From Falsiroseomonas sp051433195 (GTDB lineage Bacteria > Pseudomonadota > Alphaproteobacteria > Acetobacterales > Acetobacteraceae), in contig NZ_JBHMFT010000009.1 in assembly GCF_051433195.1 (NCBI RefSeq), positions 131,392 through 195,391 on the forward strand: DNA of 64,000 nucleotides, read 5' to 3'. The position numbers and the translations under genes were made by a program. Positions within the stretch are counted from its first letter, which is position 1; the number at the start of each line of letters is the position of its first letter. This document shows, piece after piece, positions 42,863-53,256 of this stretch. The notes under the pieces were generated by a model. The model did no database searches. It had not been told where the DNA came from and worked only from the letters and a program-made list of their open reading frames with translations.

Positions 42863-43975
42863 CTATGCGGAGAGTTTTTCAAGCTCCCGCAGCACCGCTT
42901 CACCCATCACGGTGGTGCCGACACGCGCCATTCCGGGCGCCATGATGTCCGCCGTGCGCAGGCCACCGGCGAGCACCTTTTCCACCGATTGCTCGATCAG
43001 CGCCGCATCCTCCTCCATCCCGAAGGACAGCCGCAGCAGCATCGCGAAGGACAGGATCTGCGCGCAGGGGTTGGCGATTCCGCGCCCGGCGATGTCCGGG
43101 GCCGAGCCGTGGATCGGCTCGTACAGCGCGTGCCGCCGCCCGTCCGGCTGCACCGCGCCGATGGTGGCCGAGGGCAGCATGCCGAGCGAGCCGGTCAGCG
43201 CCGCCGCGAGGTCCGACAGCACGTCGCCGAACAGGTTGCCGCCGAGCACGACGTCGAACTGCTTCGGCCGCGACGCCAGCTGCATCGCGCAGTTGTCGGC
43301 GTACATGTGCTCCAGCTCGACATCAGCATACTCCGCCTTGCCGACCTCACCCACCACGGCGCGCCACAGGCGGCCGGACTGCATGACGTTGGCCTTCTCG
43401 ACGCTGGTGACCTTGTTGCGGCGCTTGCGCGCCAGGTCGAAGGCCACGCGCGCGACGCGGGCGATCTCGTCCTCGGAATAGATCTCCGTGTCGATGCCGA
43501 CGCGCTTGCCGTGTTCGTTCAGGTGGATGCCGCGCGGCTCGCCGAAGTAGATGCCGCCGGTGGTCTCGCGCACGATCATGATGTCGAGCCCGCGCACCAA
43601 CTCCGCGCGCAGCGAGGACGCCTCGACCAGCGGGTCCAGCACAACGGCCGGACGCAGATTGGCGAACAGCTGCAGGTCCTTGCGCAGCCGCAGGATGCCG
43701 AGTTCCGGCCGCTTGTCGAAGGGCAGGCTGTCCCACTTCGGACCGCCGACGGAGCCGAACAGCACGGCGTCCGCCTGCGTCGCCGCGGCCACCGTCTCGT
43801 CCGGGCAGGGCGAGCCTGTCGCATCCAGCGCGGCGCCGCCGACCAGGCCTTCGGTCACCTCGAACGTCACGCTGCGCTTGCGGTCCATCCAGTCGATGAT
43901 GCGGCGCACTTCGCGCATCACCTCCGGGCCGATGCCGTCGCCCGGCAGGATCAGCAGCTTCTTGTTGGCGGGCAT
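42863..43975 (-). CDS. leuB: 3-isopropylmalate dehydrogenase
   Basis: The 370-residue enzyme oxidatively decarboxylates 3-isopropylmalate with NAD in leucine synthesis. It shows LLILPGDGIGPEVMREVRRI at the start, LRKDLQLFANLRPA, TSVEKANVMQSGRLWR (catalytic Lys region), QFDVVLGGNLFGDVLSDLAA, and HGSAPDIAGRGIANP (NAD-binding). The ATG at 43973-43975 was chosen because homology starts there (MPANKKLLI). It is the last gene of the leuC-leuD-leuB run, 10 bases after the leuD stop. Confidence 0.96.
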   Translation of the reverse strand: MPANKKLLILPGDGIGPEVMREVRRIIDWMDRKRSVTFEVTEGLVGGAALDATGSPCPDETVAAATQADAVLFGSVGGPKWDSLPFDKRPELGILRLRKDLQLFANLRPAVVLDPLVEASSLRAELVRGLDIMIVRETTGGIYFGEPRGIHLNEHGKRVGIDTEIYSEDEIARVARVAFDLARKRRNKVTSVEKANVMQSGRLWRAVVGEVGKAEYADVELEHMYADNCAMQLASRPKQFDVVLGGNLFGDVLSDLAAALTGSLGMLPSATIGAVQPDGRRHALYEPIHGSAPDIAGRGIANPCAQILSFAMLLRLSFGMEEDAALIEQSVEKVLAGGLRTADIMAPGMARVGTTVMGEAVLRELEKLSA

Positions 43976-43985
43976 CGTGAAAGTC

Positions 43986-44603
43986 CTAAGGTTGCGCGTA
44001 GAGCCAGGGCTGCGCCGCGCGCTGCTTCGCCTCGAAGCCATCGATCGCCGGCGCGTGCTGCAGCGTCTGCCCGATATCGTCGAGGCCGTTCAGCAGCAGG
44101 TGGCGGCGGAAGGGATCGACCTGGAAGGGAATCTCCTCGCCATTCGGCCGCACCACCACCTGGCGTTCGAGATCGACCGTCAGGCGCGCATTGCCGCCCA
44201 TGCGGGCGTCTTCCATCAACTGCTCGCACACCGCGCGCGGCAGGGCCACGGGCAGCACGCCGTTCTTGAAGCTGTTGGAGTGGAAGATATCGGCGAAGTC
44301 GGGGGCGATGACGCAGCGGATGCCGAAATCCAGCAGCGCCCAGGGCGCATGCTCGCGCGAGGAACCACAGCCGAAATTGTCGAAGGCGATCAGGATTTCC
44401 GCGTGGCGGTAGGGCTCCTGGTTCAGCACGAAGTCCGGGTTCTCCGACCCGTCCTCCTTGTACCGCATGTTCGCGAACAGCGACTTGCCGAGTCCGGTGC
44501 GCGCGATGGTCTTGAGGAAGCGCGCCGGGATGATCTTGTCCGTGTCGATGTTCGCCGCCGGCATCGGCGCCGCGACGCCGGTCAGCGTGGTGAAGGGCTG
44601 CAT
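43986..44603 (-). CDS. leuD: 3-isopropylmalate dehydratase small subunit
   Basis: The 205-residue swivel subunit joins LeuC to isomerise 2- to 3-isopropylmalate. Conserved segments are NIDTDKIIPARFLKTIARTG, FGCGSSREHAPWAL, and FADIFHSNSFKNGVLPV. The ATG at 44601-44603 (MQPFTTLTGVAAPM) gives the usual length and lies one base after the leuC stop. Confidence 0.96.
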   Translation of the reverse strand: MQPFTTLTGVAAPMPAANIDTDKIIPARFLKTIARTGLGKSLFANMRYKEDGSENPDFVLNQEPYRHAEILIAFDNFGCGSSREHAPWALLDFGIRCVIAPDFADIFHSNSFKNGVLPVALPRAVCEQLMEDARMGGNARLTVDLERQVVVRPNGEEIPFQVDPFRRHLLLNGLDDIGQTLQHAPAIDGFEAKQRAAQPWLYAQP

Positions 44604-44604
44604 C

Positions 44605-46029
<1,425 letters not shown>

Positions 46030-46058
46030 CGCTTCCCCCTATCTCAACACATCCGCCG

Positions 46059-46100
46059 GCCCCCTCACCCAACCCTCTCCCCAAAGGGGGAGAGGGCTTT
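46059..46100. repeat. REP-like palindromic repeat
   Basis: GCCCCCTCACCCAACCCTCT runs into CCCC-aaa-GGGGGAGAGGGC. It is the same element as at 33702, in the same orientation, between leuC and rplS. It could stabilise or end the rplS transcript. Confidence 0.8.
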
Positions 46101-46106
46101 GCGAGG

Positions 46107-46493
46107 TCAGGCGGTGGCGGGCACTTCGCGCTTGTCGCGGGCGCGTTCCACGATGCGCGCCGCCTTGCCGGTCCGGCCACGCAGGTAATACAGCTTCGCG
46201 CGCCGCACCTTGCCGCGGCGGACGACGACGATCTCGGCGACGTTCGGCGAATACAGCGGGAAGATGCGCTCCACGCCCTCGCCGTAGGACAGCTTGCGGA
46301 CGGTGAAGTTGCTGTTCAGGCCGCGGTTGCTGCGCGCGATGCAGACGCCTTCATAGGCCTGAACGCGGGTGCGCTCGCCTTCGACGACCTTCACCATGAC
46401 GCGGAGCGTGTCGCCCGCATCGAAGGCCGGAGTCGCGCGCTTCTCGGAGAGGCGCGCCTGCTGCGCGGCCTCGAACTGCTGGAGCAGGTTCAT
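46107..46493 (-). CDS. rplS: 50S ribosomal protein L19
   Basis: The 128-residue protein lies at the 30S-50S interface. Family features are LLQQFEAAQQARL, FDAGDTLRVMVKVVEGERTR, YEGVCIARSNRGLNSNFTVR, GVERIFPLYSPNVAEIVV and RRAKLYYLRGRTGKAARI. Length is normal. It is the last gene of rpsP-rimM-trmD-rplS, the standard proteobacterial order. Confidence 0.97.
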   Translation of the reverse strand: MNLLQQFEAAQQARLSEKRATPAFDAGDTLRVMVKVVEGERTRVQAYEGVCIARSNRGLNSNFTVRKLSYGEGVERIFPLYSPNVAEIVVVRRGKVRRAKLYYLRGRTGKAARIVERARDKREVPATA

Positions 46494-46519
46494 CTTATGG
46501 TCCTTCCAATCAAATGCAT

Positions 46520-47263
46520 CTAGGCGGCGGCCGGATGGCCGTCCAGCCGCGCTGGCCTGGCCAGCTCGTTTCGAAGATGTTTGTCCCACAGGTCGGGTCG
46601 CCGCATGCGCGTCGCCGCCTCCGCCTCCGCGCGCCGCCAGCGCGCAACTTCCGCATGGTGCCCGGACAGCAGCACATCCGGCACGCGCCGCGCCTGCCAT
46701 TCGGCCGGGCGGGTGTAGTGCGGATATTCCAGCAGCCCCTCTGCGCCGTGGCTTTCCTCGGCGCCGCTCGCCACGCCGCCCATCACGCCCGGCAGCAGCC
46801 GGACGCAGGCATCGAGCAGCAGCAGCGCCGCCGGCTCGCCACCCGACAGCACGAAATCCCCGGCGGAGACCTCCAGCATGCCGCGCGCCTCGATCACCCG
46901 CTGGTCGACGCCCTCGTAGCGGCCGCACAGCAGCACCACGCCGGGTCCCGTCGACAACTCCCGCACCAGCGCCTGGTCCAGCAGCCGCCCACGCGGCGTC
47001 AGGTAGACCAGCGGCGCACCGGGGTTGCGCGCCTGTGCCGCGGCGCAGGCGGCATCGAGCACATCCGGCCGCATCACCATGCCCGCACCACCGCCGAACG
47101 GCGTATCGTCCACCGTCCGGTACCGGTCCGTGGCAAAGCCGCGGATGTCCATGGCGTCCACTGCCCAGCGCTGTTCGCGCAACGCCTTGCCCGCAAGGGA
47201 AAGGCCGAGTGGCCCCGGGAACATCTCAGGGAACAGCGTCAGGATGGTCGCCTGCCAGGTCAT
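46520..47263 (-). CDS. trmD: tRNA (guanine-N1)-methyltransferase
   Basis: The 247-residue SPOUT enzyme methylates G37 of tRNAs that read codons starting with C or that follow a G36, preventing frameshifts. It shows LTLFPEMFPGPLGLSLAGKA, DDTPFGGGAGMVMRPDVL, LLCGRYEGVDQRVIEAR (knot region), and DFVLSGGEPAALLLLDA. Its ATG (47261-47263) overlaps the rimM stop (ATGA), so homology and coupling agree on the start. Confidence 0.96.
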   Translation of the reverse strand: MTWQATILTLFPEMFPGPLGLSLAGKALREQRWAVDAMDIRGFATDRYRTVDDTPFGGGAGMVMRPDVLDAACAAAQARNPGAPLVYLTPRGRLLDQALVRELSTGPGVVLLCGRYEGVDQRVIEARGMLEVSAGDFVLSGGEPAALLLLDACVRLLPGVMGGVASGAEESHGAEGLLEYPHYTRPAEWQARRVPDVLLSGHHAEVARWRRAEAEAATRMRRPDLWDKHLRNELARPARLDGHPAAA

Positions 47264-47784
47264 GCCGCTTCTTCCCCTGGCTGGGGCGGCACGATGATCT
47301 CGGCCGGAGGCGCCACGACGACACGCCCGCCGGCGATATCGACCACCGGCACGACCGCCTTGGTGAAGGGCAGCAGCAGCTCGCCAGCAGGACCATCGAC
47401 AACCAGGAACGGCCCGGCGCCATGATCCTCGACCGCGCGCACCGTGCCGAGTTGCGCCCCATCCTCCCCGAAGGCCGGCAGGCCTTCCAGGTCGCACAGG
47501 AAGAACTCCTCGGGGTCCACCGGCGGCGGCAGCCGGTCGCGTTCGGCGAACAGCTTCGTGCCGGTCAGCTTCGCCGCCTGGTCGCGATCCGTCACGCCCT
47601 CGATGCGGGCGATGCCATCCGGCAGCACTGTCACGGCGAAGCGGCTCACGCCGGTCTCATCCGTCAGCGGGCCGTAGCTGGCCATGGCCATCGGGTCCGC
47701 GGTGAAGGCGCGCAGGCGCACGAGGCCGCGCACGCCATGCGGCCGCCCGATCTCGCCCACGATCACCCGCTTCACCCGCGCCAC
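47260..47784 (-). CDS. rimM: Ribosome maturation factor RimM
   Basis: The 174-residue protein binds S19 and aids 30S head assembly. The N-terminal RimM domain has VGEIGRPHGVRGLVRLRAFT, and the C-terminal PRC-barrel domain has EEFFLCDLEGLPAF and PFTKAVVPVVDIAGGRVVV. Length is normal. It is coupled to trmD by a four-base overlap. Confidence 0.95.
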   Translation of the reverse strand: MARVKRVIVGEIGRPHGVRGLVRLRAFTADPMAMASYGPLTDETGVSRFAVTVLPDGIARIEGVTDRDQAAKLTGTKLFAERDRLPPPVDPEEFFLCDLEGLPAFGEDGAQLGTVRAVEDHGAGPFLVVDGPAGELLLPFTKAVVPVVDIAGGRVVVAPPAEIIVPPQPGEEAA

Positions 47785-47801
47785 CCGTCAGCCTCCCTGG
47801 C

Positions 47802-48140
47802 TCAGCCCGCCGCAGCGTTTGCGGCGGCGCGTTCCTGCGCCTTCTTCTTCGGCAAGGACTGCTTCGGCTGCTCCGGGAACACCGGCATCGGCGCCAGCCC
47901 GGCATGGCCGAGGAACTTCGCCACGCGGTCCGTCGGCAGCGCGCCGACCGACTTCCAGTAGACGATGCGCTCGGCGAACAGCCGCACGCGGTCGGCGTGG
48001 TCCGACGGCAGCATCGGGTTGTAGCTGCCCAGCTTCTCGATGAAGCGGCCGTCGCGCGGGCTGCGGCTGTCGGCCACCACGATGTGGTAGTACGGACGCT
48101 TCTTGGCGCCGGCGCGGGCGAGGCGGATCTTGAGGCCCAT
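47802..48140 (-). CDS. rpsP: 30S ribosomal protein S16
   Basis: The protein begins MGLKIRLARAGAKKRPYYHI and has the family segments VADSRSPRDGRFIEKLGSYN and ERIVYWKSVGALPTDRVAKF. At 112 residues it is about 30 longer than E. coli S16, because of a Lys/Ala-rich C-terminal tail typical of alphaproteobacteria. It sits between ffh and rimM. Confidence 0.96.
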   Translation of the reverse strand: MGLKIRLARAGAKKRPYYHIVVADSRSPRDGRFIEKLGSYNPMLPSDHADRVRLFAERIVYWKSVGALPTDRVAKFLGHAGLAPMPVFPEQPKQSLPKKKAQERAAANAAAG

Positions 48141-48194
48141 GAGGGTTACCTTCTCCTGATCTTCAAAAGGGTCGTTCGTTGCCAGGCGTGTTCG

Positions 48195-49574
48195 TCAGAA
48201 CGGCCTGCGGCCTTGGGGCATCAGCGCGGCGAGACCGCCGCGCATCATCCCCTTCTGGCCCATCTTGTTCATCCGCTTCATCATGTCCGACATGTCGTCG
48301 AACTGCTTCAGCAGGCGATTCACTTCCTGCACCGTGGTGCCGGATCCCGTAGCGATGCGCTTCTTCCGCGATGCCTTGATGAGCTCCGGCTTGCGCCGTT
48401 CCATCATCGTCATCGAGGAAATGATCGCCGCCTGGCGCTTCAGCATGGACTGGTCGAGATTGGCGTTCTCGATCTGCGCCTTCATCTTGCCGATGCCCGG
48501 CAGCATGCCGAGGATGCCGGACAGCGAGCCCATCTTGCCGATCTGCTTGATCTGCTGCGCGTAGTCCTCGAGGTCGAACGACCCCTTCTGCATCTTCTTC
48601 GCAAGCTTCTCGGCTTCAGCCTGGTCGATCGTCTCCGCGGCCCGCTCGACGAGGGAGACGATGTCGCCCATGCCGAGGATGCGGTTGGCGATGCGATCGG
48701 GGTGGAAATCCTCCAGCGCATCCAGCTTCTCGCCGGCGCCGAGCAGCTTGATCGGCGCGCCCGTCACCGCGCGCATGGACAGCGCGGCGCCACCGCGCGC
48801 ATCGCCATCAACCCGCGTCATGACGATACCGGTGACGCCGACCTGCTCGTTGAACGCCCGCGCCGTCTGCACCGCGTCCTGGCCGGTCATCGCATCGACC
48901 ACCAGCAGCGTCTCATGCGGCCTGGCAAACGCCTTCACCGCGGCGACTTCGGCCATCAGTTCCGCGTCGATCGAAAGACGACCTGCGGTGTCGAGAATCA
49001 CCACGTCGTACAGTTCGCGCCGCGCCACATCCATGGCGCGCGCCGCGATCTCCAGCGGCTTCTGCCCGGCGACGATCGGCAGGCACGTCACCTCGGCGCG
49101 GTCCGCCAATTGCTGCAACTGCAACTGCGCCGCCGGGCGGTGCACGTCGAGCGAGGCGAGCAGCACCTTCTTGCGCTCGCGCGTGCGCAGCCGCAGCGCG
49201 ATCTTGCCCGACGTCGTCGTCTTGCCCGAGCCCTGGAGACCCACCATCAGGATCGGCAGCGGCGACGGCGCGTTGAGGTCCACGCCCCGCTTGCCGTCAT
49301 CCCCCTCGCCACCGCCCAGCGCTTCCACCAGCGCGTCGTTGACGATCTTGATGACCTGCTGCGCCGGGGAGACGCTGCGGATGACCTCCTGCCCCACCGC
49401 ACGCTCGCGCACGCGGTTCACCAGGTCCTTCACCACGGGCAGCGCGACGTCGGCCTCCAGCAGCGCGATGCGGACCTCCCGCAGCGCCTCCTGGACATCG
49501 GCATCCGACAGCGCACCGTGACGGCGCAGCTTGTCGAATACCCCTGTCAGCCTGTTGCCGAGCGCCTCGAACAT
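48195..49574 (-). CDS. ffh: Signal recognition particle protein Ffh
   Basis: The 459-residue SRP54 homologue binds signal sequences and 4.5S RNA and targets nascent membrane proteins to FtsY. It has an N domain (1-90), the G domain with GLQGSGKTTTSGKIA (P-loop), DTAGRLSIDAEL, TRVDGDARGGAALS and TGAPIKLLGAGEKLDALEDF, and a methionine-rich M domain ending KMGQKGMMRGGLAALMPQGR. It is the first gene of the ffh-rpsP-rimM-trmD-rplS run. The 162 bases upstream, 49575-49736, must contain its promoter; I see no clear element there. Confidence 0.97.
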   Translation of the reverse strand: MFEALGNRLTGVFDKLRRHGALSDADVQEALREVRIALLEADVALPVVKDLVNRVRERAVGQEVIRSVSPAQQVIKIVNDALVEALGGGEGDDGKRGVDLNAPSPLPILMVGLQGSGKTTTSGKIALRLRTRERKKVLLASLDVHRPAAQLQLQQLADRAEVTCLPIVAGQKPLEIAARAMDVARRELYDVVILDTAGRLSIDAELMAEVAAVKAFARPHETLLVVDAMTGQDAVQTARAFNEQVGVTGIVMTRVDGDARGGAALSMRAVTGAPIKLLGAGEKLDALEDFHPDRIANRILGMGDIVSLVERAAETIDQAEAEKLAKKMQKGSFDLEDYAQQIKQIGKMGSLSGILGMLPGIGKMKAQIENANLDQSMLKRQAAIISSMTMMERRKPELIKASRKKRIATGSGTTVQEVNRLLKQFDDMSDMMKRMNKMGQKGMMRGGLAALMPQGRRPF

Positions 49575-49736
49575 CGTGGCGTATGCACCCCTTGAAGCCG
49601 TTGCGGCGCCCCCAAACGAAATCGCGCCGCTGCGCGAGTCTTCGCGGAGCGACGGAGCCGACCCACCTGTAGCGGGGCGACCAATCCTCGGGGGGACCCC
49701 GATGCGTCGGTTCCTACCCCCGGCGGGATGCCCGGG

Positions 49737-50621
49737 TCAAGCGGGACGGCGGCCGATGACGACGAGGTTCTGCCAGGCATCGGGCGGCAGGCTCGCCGCC
49801 TCCTCCGCCGTGTTCCAGCAGGCGGAATAATGCGCCACCTCCACCTCCAACCCCGCCTCGGCCAGCGCGTCGAGCACCTCCGACATGGTGTATTCGCGGA
49901 CATGGTGGTGCGAGCGGTCGCCGGGGCCGAATCTGCCGCCGAAGATGGGCTGCGGGTTGCGGCCTTCCAGCAGGCGGCCGCGGGCGGCCTGCCGCAGGAA
50001 GTTCGGCGTGGTCACGTACAGGAACCCGCCCGGCCGCAGGGTGCCGCCCAGCGCACGGAACAGGTTGGTGGGGTTCACCACCAGATGCTCCAGCACCTCG
50101 CACAGCATGACGAGGTCGAGCCCCTCCAGCGCCGCGCCGGGCACCGGCAGCGTGGAGGCGGCCCGCAGATCCACCAGCTCCAGGTCGAGCTGCACCTGGC
50201 GTTCGACCACGCCCTTCAATTGCGGGTGGTGGAACAGGCACAGCGAGCTCAGGCGCAGCTCCGGAAAGGCCGCGCGGTAGAGCATCGGCGTGATGGAGGA
50301 GCCGATCTCCAGCACCCGGCAGGCCGGCCAGCCGGGCGTGTCCCGCAGCAGGGTGCCGATGGCGTGCAGCGCTTCCGCGAAGCGCAGCCGGTGGAAGGCC
50401 GCATAGTCCTTCTGGTCCTGCCGTAGGGCACCCTGGCCGTCGAGCGCCGCCAGCACCTGGTCCAGCAGGCCCACCTGCGAACCTGTCCCCGCCTCGAAGG
50501 CCGCCGACCGCGCAAGCAGCCCGGCATCGCCGACCAGTCGCGCGGGTAACGCCGGGGTAAAGGCGGCGGCGGGAACCGGCTCCATGGCCGGGAAGAAGCG
50601 GTTGCGCAGGGCGGCCAGCAT
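49737..50621 (-). CDS. SAM-dependent methyltransferase-like protein
   Basis: The 294-residue protein has a class I methyltransferase core: motif I VLEIGSSITPMLYRAAFP (near 112), acidic loop VDLRAASTLPV, motif LVMLCEVLEHLVVNPTNLFR (near 176) and GGTLRPGGFLYVTTPNFLRQ. The substrate is unknown. Related proteins are found in polysaccharide or rhamnan-type gene clusters, and the N-terminal 95 residues are helical and non-conserved. It lies downstream of infC, with 42 bases between, and upstream of ffh. Confidence 0.8.
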   Translation of the reverse strand: MLAALRNRFFPAMEPVPAAAFTPALPARLVGDAGLLARSAAFEAGTGSQVGLLDQVLAALDGQGALRQDQKDYAAFHRLRFAEALHAIGTLLRDTPGWPACRVLEIGSSITPMLYRAAFPELRLSSLCLFHHPQLKGVVERQVQLDLELVDLRAASTLPVPGAALEGLDLVMLCEVLEHLVVNPTNLFRALGGTLRPGGFLYVTTPNFLRQAARGRLLEGRNPQPIFGGRFGPGDRSHHHVREYTMSEVLDALAEAGLEVEVAHYSACWNTAEEAASLPPDAWQNLVVIGRRPA

Positions 50622-50663
50622 CGAGTCTCAGCCAGCCTCCCCCAGCGCCACCAGGTCCGGCGC

Positions 50664-51203
50664 CTATTTCGGCGCCAGCACCATGATCATCTGCCGGTTC
50701 TCCAGGCGCGGCATGGATTCCACCTTCGTGGCCTCCGCCAGTTCCGTCCGGATCCGGTCCAGCACGCGCAGCCCCAGATCCTGGTGCGCCATCTCGCGGC
50801 CACGGAAGCGAAGGGTTACCTTCACCTTGTCGCCCTCGGAGATGAATTCCTTCATCTGGCGCATCTTCACGCCGTAATCATGGTCGTCGATGTTCGGACG
50901 AACCTTGATTTCCTTCAGCTCGACGACCTTCTGCCGCTTGCGCGCCTCGTTGGCCTTCTTCTGCTGCTCGTATTTGTACTTGCCGTAGTCCAGGATCTTG
51001 CAGACCGGGGGTACGGCATTCGGGCTGATCTCGAGCAGATCGAGGCCGACTTCATAGGCCCGCAGCAAAGCGTCGCGCGCAGACATCACCCCGATCATCT
51101 CGCCGTCCTGATCGATCAGGCGGACCTGGGGTACTCGGATGTCTTCGTTGACCCGCGGGCCGTCGCGCGTCGGCAACTGGGCGGGCATCGGACCTCGGGC
51201 TAT
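50664..51203 (-). CDS. infC: Translation initiation factor IF-3, apparent ATA start
   Basis: IF-3 binds the 30S subunit, keeps ribosomes apart and rejects non-canonical start codons. The product reads ARGPMPAQLPTRDGPRVNED then VRLIDQDGEMIGVMSARDAL, with the C-terminal KVKVTLRFRGREMAHQDLG. The first ATG (51186-51188) has no Shine-Dalgarno. An in-frame ATA at 51201-51203 has AGGAG six bases upstream (about 51210-51214), so I place the start there, giving 179 residues. Rare start codons are known for infC (AUU in E. coli) and make IF-3 repress its own synthesis. It follows thrS on the same strand. Confidence 0.9.
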   Translation of the reverse strand: MARGPMPAQLPTRDGPRVNEDIRVPQVRLIDQDGEMIGVMSARDALLRAYEVGLDLLEISPNAVPPVCKILDYGKYKYEQQKKANEARKRQKVVELKEIKVRPNIDDHDYGVKMRQMKEFISEGDKVKVTLRFRGREMAHQDLGLRVLDRIRTELAEATKVESMPRLENRQMIMVLAPK

Positions 51204-51214
51204 TGTGCTCTCCT
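51204..51214 (-). promoter_or_regulatory. Ribosome-binding site that decides the infC start
   Basis: On the minus strand AGGAGAGCACA directly precedes ATA. The AGGAG core is spaced six bases from the ATA and 21 from the next ATG, so it supports initiation at ATA. Confidence 0.7.
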
Positions 51215-51273
51215 GTCGTTGTTCAAGTCGAATCAACCCTGTTATGGCGATGCGGTCCTGCGGAAGCAAGCCG

Positions 51274-53211
51274 CTATGGGGTGACCAAATCGGGGGGAAC
51301 CGCTTCCGCGACCAGGCGGGCGACCGCCTCCGAAAGCGGCAGCGTCTCCTGTTCCCGCCCAGGTAGGCGCCGCAGGACCAACCGGCCCTCCTCCGCCTCC
51401 CGCCGCCCGACCACCGCCAGTACCGGCACGCGCTGCGCGATGTGGTCCGGCACCTTGCGGTTGATCTTCTCGTTCCGCAGATCCAGTTCCACGCGGATGC
51501 CTGCCTTGGCGAGGTCCGCCGCCACCTTGCGGGCATACTCATCGGCGTCGGAGACAATGGTCGCCACCACCACCTGCACCGGCGCCAGCCACAGCGGGAA
51601 GCGCCCGGCATATTGCTCGATCAGGATGCCGATGAAGCGCTCGAAGCTGCCGAGCACCGCGCGGTGCAGCATGACGGGCCGCTTACGGCTGCCGTCCTCC
51701 GCCACGTATTCCGCGCCGAGCCGTTCCGGCAGCACGAAGTCGGTCTGCAGGGTGCCGCACTGCCAGTCGCGGCCGATCGCGTCGCGCAGCACGAATTCCA
51801 GCTTCGGGCCGTAGAAGGCGCCCTCCCCCGGGTTCAGCTCATAGGACACGCCCGCCGCCTCGCAGCCCCGCCGCAGCGCGTCCTCGGCCTGGTCCCACAC
51901 GGCGTCGCTGCCGGCCCGCTCCACCGGGCGGTCGGAGAACTTCACCCGGAAACTCTCGAAGCCCAGGTCGCGGTACACCGCGGTCAGCAGCGCCACGAAG
52001 CGCACCGTCTCATCCGCGATCTGCGCCTCGGTGCAGAAGATGTGGGCATCGTCCTGCGTGAAGGCGCGCACCCGCATGATGCCGTGCAGCGCGCCGGAGG
52101 GCTCGTAGCGATGGCAGGCGCCGAACTCCGCCATCCGCCACGGCAGCTCGCGGTAGGACCGCAGGCCCTGGTTGAAGATCAGCACGTGGCAGGGGCAGTT
52201 CATCGGCTTCAGCGCGAGCGCACGATGCGCCTCGTCCTGGTCCTCCACCGTCGCCATGAACATGTTCTTGCGGTAGTTCTCCCAGTGGCCGCTGGCTTCC
52301 CACAGCTTGCGGTCGAGCACCTGCGGGGTGCGCACCTCCTGGTACTCGGCCGCGTCCAGGCGGCGGCGCATGTAGTCCTCCACCGTGCGGTACAGCTTCC
52401 AGCCCTTCGGGTGCCAGAACACGCTACCGGTCGCTTCCTCCTGCACGTGGAACAGGTTCATCTCGCGGCCGATGCGGCGGTGGTCGCGCTTCTCCGCCTC
52501 CTCGATCTGCAGCAGGTGCGCGTCGAGCTCCTTCTGGTCGCGCCAGGCGGTGCCATAGATGCGCGACAGCACCGGGTTGTCCGACTTGCCGCGCCAGTAC
52601 GCCCCAGCGACCTTCATCAGCTTGAAGGCGGTGCCGACATCGCCGGTCCCGCGCATGTGCGGGCCGCGGCACAAATCGATCCATTCGCCCTGGCTGTACA
52701 GGCTGATCTCGACGTCGTCCGGCAGGTCCTTGATCAGCTCGACCTTGAACGCCTCGCCCTTCTTCTCGAACAGCGAGATCGCATCGTGGCGGGACACCAC
52801 GCTGCGCTGGAACGGAGCATTGCGGGCGATGATCTCCCGCATCTTCGCCTCGATCGCGGCAAAGTCGTCCACGCCGAAGGGCTGGTTGCGGAAGAAGTCG
52901 TAGTAGAACCCGTTCTCGATGGTCGGGCCGATGGTGACCTGGGTGCCCGGGAACAGCGCCTGCACGGCTTCCGCCAGCACATGCGCGGTATCGTGGCGGA
53001 TCATCTCCAGCGCCTCGGGGTCGCGCCGGGTGATGAAGCGCAGGCTGGCGTCTTCCGAAATCTCGTCCGACAGGTCGCGCAGCCGGCCATCCACCTGCAT
53101 GGCGAGCGCGGCCTTGGCCAGGCCCGGCCCGATGCTGGCGGCGACCGTCGTGCCGGTGACGGGCCCGGCGAAGTCGCGGACGGAACCGTCTGGCAGGGTG
53201 ATCGCGGGCAT
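51274..53211 (-). CDS. thrS: Threonyl-tRNA synthetase
   Basis: The 645-residue class II synthetase has an N-terminal TGS domain (1-62, ITLPDGSVRDFAGPVTG), an editing domain with HDTAHVLAEA (near 74) and IDLCRGPHM (near 182) that clears mischarged Ser-tRNA, the catalytic domain with the zinc cysteine in KPMNCPCHVLIF (near 335), motif 2 FGACHRYEPSGALHGIMRVR, and an anticodon-binding C-terminus (APVQVVVATIVSDADEYA). Length is normal. Its leader (53212 onward) carries a 15-bp hairpin. It is followed by infC after 70 bases. Confidence 0.96.
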   Translation of the reverse strand: MPAITLPDGSVRDFAGPVTGTTVAASIGPGLAKAALAMQVDGRLRDLSDEISEDASLRFITRRDPEALEMIRHDTAHVLAEAVQALFPGTQVTIGPTIENGFYYDFFRNQPFGVDDFAAIEAKMREIIARNAPFQRSVVSRHDAISLFEKKGEAFKVELIKDLPDDVEISLYSQGEWIDLCRGPHMRGTGDVGTAFKLMKVAGAYWRGKSDNPVLSRIYGTAWRDQKELDAHLLQIEEAEKRDHRRIGREMNLFHVQEEATGSVFWHPKGWKLYRTVEDYMRRRLDAAEYQEVRTPQVLDRKLWEASGHWENYRKNMFMATVEDQDEAHRALALKPMNCPCHVLIFNQGLRSYRELPWRMAEFGACHRYEPSGALHGIMRVRAFTQDDAHIFCTEAQIADETVRFVALLTAVYRDLGFESFRVKFSDRPVERAGSDAVWDQAEDALRRGCEAAGVSYELNPGEGAFYGPKLEFVLRDAIGRDWQCGTLQTDFVLPERLGAEYVAEDGSRKRPVMLHRAVLGSFERFIGILIEQYAGRFPLWLAPVQVVVATIVSDADEYARKVAADLAKAGIRVELDLRNEKINRKVPDHIAQRVPVLAVVGRREAEEGRLVLRRLPGREQETLPLSEAVARLVAEAVPPDLVTP

Positions 53212-53256
53212 CGGGATACAGGGCTCCTGGGCTGTGCTAAGGGGGGCGGACCATGG

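Noticed and set aside
47904..49595. 563-codon open frame on the plus strand
   Set aside because: Antisense shadow of ffh and rpsP, which are certain genes.
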